64,000 bases of DNA. It comes from Whitmania pigra. Its lineage: Eukaryota; Annelida; Clitellata; Hirudinida; Haemopidae. The stretch's first letter is position 1, and every line of letters starts with the position of its first letter. Position numbers and translations under genes: made by a program. The DNA is taken from the NCBI GenBank assembly GCA_021613335.1, contig JAJTWR010000078.1, positions 125,001-189,000 on the forward strand. Direction: 5' to 3'. Positions 62,295 through 64,000 of this stretch are shown here, in pieces. A model generated the notes under the pieces. That model searched no databases. It saw only the letters and a program-made list of their open reading frames with translations, and was not told the DNA's origin.

Positions 62295-63533
62295 CTAACA
62301 AGACATCTGGATACTTTCTGTATCTTCGTCCTTGTAAAAACACCTGACATCATTAATCCTGACAATCTTCCCGGGTGTGTCTTGCAAAGCCAGGATGCTT
62401 ATGTATCTAACGACAGTCGGTGGAATTATCAGCTTGAAATAATCTATCGTCAGCGATTGCGTAACCTCAGCATCAATCCACTCCACTTCATTGTAACCTA
62501 TAATTATGTTGGAATAATGAAACTTGATACGATATGGAGACCCACGGTCTCGATTTCTTACAGTAAATTCCAAACAATTGATGATGTAATTGTCTTTCAG
62601 TGTTACATTCATGAGCAGCATCTTGTTAAACTTATAACTGAACTTTTGAAAATCTAGCAGGAAGGAATTCCATGCGTTGCAGATATTTATTTTTGGCGAG
62701 ATGTCCATGCAATGGTCCACATTTTTCAGTAACTCTCCTCTCCCTGGTTGGTCGGGACGATATTTCGATTTTGCTAAACTTTGAATTATTCTATCCGATG
62801 AATATAAATTTGAACGCCAAACAAATTTAATCATGTCGTCTTGTGATATTCTACCAAGCCTCACCAAATCAAGGATTTCTTGTTTCGAATCAACGCATGG
62901 ATTGACTTCGAGCCATTTCTGAACCGCATGAAATATTTTAATTTCTGGAGCATAAAAGCTATCCAAAGATATGATTCTCTTCATGGTATTGGCCGATAAA
63001 GATAACATGTCCTCGTGTTCTAATATTTCAGGCGCAATATGAGACAATTTTTCAATACAGTTTCTTGCAATATCATGAAAAGAATAATATAAAGCTTGTT
63101 CGTATATTTTTAGAACGTTATCAGAATTAATGCTTCTTTGGAAAAATCCCATTACTATTGGCACCATATCATCAATTAAGAAGAAAGCTGAAACTGCTAA
63201 AATATGCGAGGCTCTGTCAACATCTGTGAAGTCAGAATCAGGAATGGTACCGTAAATAATGCTTAGGCAGAGTTCAAAGTCTTCGACACTGATTTCTTTC
63301 AATTCGATTACGTCCTGCAGCTTTTCAGTAAAATTTCCAGTGAAGAGTGCTCTGAAATAATGAGATCTCTGAGCCAAAATGCATTTATGCACCGGAAAAA
63401 ATGTGCCATCAATTTTAAACACGACGTCGACAAACTCTTCGTCCGCGAACATCATCGACATATCTTGTAGCACCGACTTATTAAACTCTGCAACCAACTG
63501 TCCGTAGTTTGATGTGTTTGTAACGTCGACCAT
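62295..63533 (-). CDS. BTB-BACK-discoidin protein (BTBD9-like), intact, intronless
   Basis: 412 aa. The BTB domain covers about residues 30-125: FVDVVFKIDGTFFPVHKCIL, QRSHYFRALFTGNFTE, and IELKEISVEDFELCLSIIYG. The BACK domain covers about 130-245: NSDNVLKIYEQALYYSFHDI, and FYAPEIKIFHAVQKWLEVNP. The C-terminal domain (about 280-400) has YIINCLEFTVRNRD and VVRYISILALQDTPGKIVRI with NDVRCFY, in the manner of the F5/8 type C (discoidin) folds of BTBD9. Such proteins usually bridge substrates to Cullin-3, by family knowledge. It is a diverged paralogue of the gene at 58,132 in the opposite orientation. The ATG follows ttagct and is the first in frame. A single exon in an intron-bearing genome suggests origin by retroposition or local expansion. 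Confidence 0.9.
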   Translation of the reverse strand: MVDVTNTSNYGQLVAEFNKSVLQDMSMMFADEEFVDVVFKIDGTFFPVHKCILAQRSHYFRALFTGNFTEKLQDVIELKEISVEDFELCLSIIYGTIPDSDFTDVDRASHILAVSAFFLIDDMVPIVMGFFQRSINSDNVLKIYEQALYYSFHDIARNCIEKLSHIAPEILEHEDMLSLSANTMKRIISLDSFYAPEIKIFHAVQKWLEVNPCVDSKQEILDLVRLGRISQDDMIKFVWRSNLYSSDRIIQSLAKSKYRPDQPGRGELLKNVDHCMDISPKINICNAWNSFLLDFQKFSYKFNKMLLMNVTLKDNYIINCLEFTVRNRDRGSPYRIKFHYSNIIIGYNEVEWIDAEVTQSLTIDYFKLIIPPTVVRYISILALQDTPGKIVRINDVRCFYKDEDTESIQMSC

Positions 63534-63810
63534 AGCTAAATATGCTATACCTCGAATATAACTTTCTGAGTAGATCGAATGTTTAGCTTATGATGCTATC
63601 TTTATCTGCTTTTTAAAAACCGACCGAACCTCTTGTGAGTAAAAGATTATGAATGTGAATGAAATAATGAATTAATTAATTAATTTAAGTAAAAAATTAA
63701 TTATAAAAAAATTAAATAAATAATTTAAAAAATTAAATTAATAATTTAAAAAATTAAATTAATAATAAATTAATTCAACAAAAGCATTTTAATTATTGTG
63801 ACATTAGATA
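63534..63810. other. 5' flank of the BTB gene, AT-rich tract
   Basis: Contains a run of AATTAAATAATTT-type imperfect repeats (63,660-63,775). No clear TATA box or initiator was assigned. Confidence 0.45.
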
Positions 63811-64000
63811 CAGTGCGGTGCAAAAACTTGGCCCAGTTACGTTTCTTGACGATAACTTTTTATGTACTGAACTTACATAAGCCATTTTTTCATACAATAT
63901 GCTGAAACACATTAGATTTAATACTTACAGAATTTATTGAACTTAGACAAGTATTTAGTGCGAAAAACTGGAAATACCCAAAATTACGTGTAGTAACATG
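63811..64000. mobile_element. Probable terminal end of a Tc1-like element, cut by the window edge
   Basis: After a TA dinucleotide the sequence reads cagtgcggtgcaaaaacttg, which has the look of a Tc1/Tc3-type terminal repeat (CAGTG start, poly-A run). The other end would lie beyond the window. Confidence 0.5.

Overview
The window is AT-rich animal DNA. The evidence is GT-AG (and one GC-AG) introns, an immunoglobulin-superfamily adhesion gene, BTB-BACK-discoidin (BTBD9-like) genes, APE-type and restriction-endonuclease-type LINEs, hAT, Tc1 and piggyBac relics, and a tRNA-derived SINE family. The style of the Ig gene and the transposon mix fit an arthropod best, but no sequence here fixes the species. 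No CRISPR array, operon or prokaryotic gene is present.

Region 1 (1-24,700) is dominated by one plus-strand gene. Six exons (6,969-24,104) join in consistent phase and encode the end of a first Ig domain, two more Ig domains, and a Thr/Ser-rich stalk with a hydrophobic C-terminus. The 5' exons were not found. Its introns are full of (ATT)n arrays, two of which start within about 12 bp of a splice donor. They also hold a hAT element with a perfect 8-bp target duplication, SINE copies and a truncated LINE tail.

Region 2 (25,708-55,600) is a local segmental duplication, copy A at 25,708-37,945 and copy B at 46,345-55,600. Each copy carries the same two-exon minus-strand gene. A 43-nt exon encodes a signal peptide, a phase-1 intron follows, and one large exon encodes a Pro/Thr/Ser-rich repeat protein whose unit contains an N-glycosylation sequon (PISNAT), ending in a GPI-type hydrophobic tail. 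Copy B is about 1,060 aa with complex repeats. Copy A is about 2,970 aa and is almost entirely a homogenised 27-bp minisatellite of roughly 300 units. In copy A, three pairs of compensating indels switch the reading frame into a Cys/Asp-rich alternative (CNRADLECD) and back without a stop. This pair is the best candidate for an undescribed system in the window.

Between the two copies lies a nested transposon graveyard. A restriction-endonuclease LINE without its RT core adjoins a fragment of a CR1/Jockey-type ORF1. That ORF1 was split inside its YNLPED motif by a nearly intact plus-strand LINE (41,774-45,832). Copy B was further interrupted by a SINE, by a third LINE, and by a Tc1 element inside that LINE. 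Both copies retain a BTB/BACK pseudogene fragment downstream of the repeat gene.

Region 3 (55,600-64,000) holds two intronless BTBD9-like paralogues. The plus-strand copy (58,132-59,339) is broken by a single 1-nt frameshift, and the minus-strand copy (62,295-63,533) is intact. Between them are a foldback element and a 602-bp hAT derivative with an 8-bp target duplication. The probable end of another Tc1-like element begins near 63,811.
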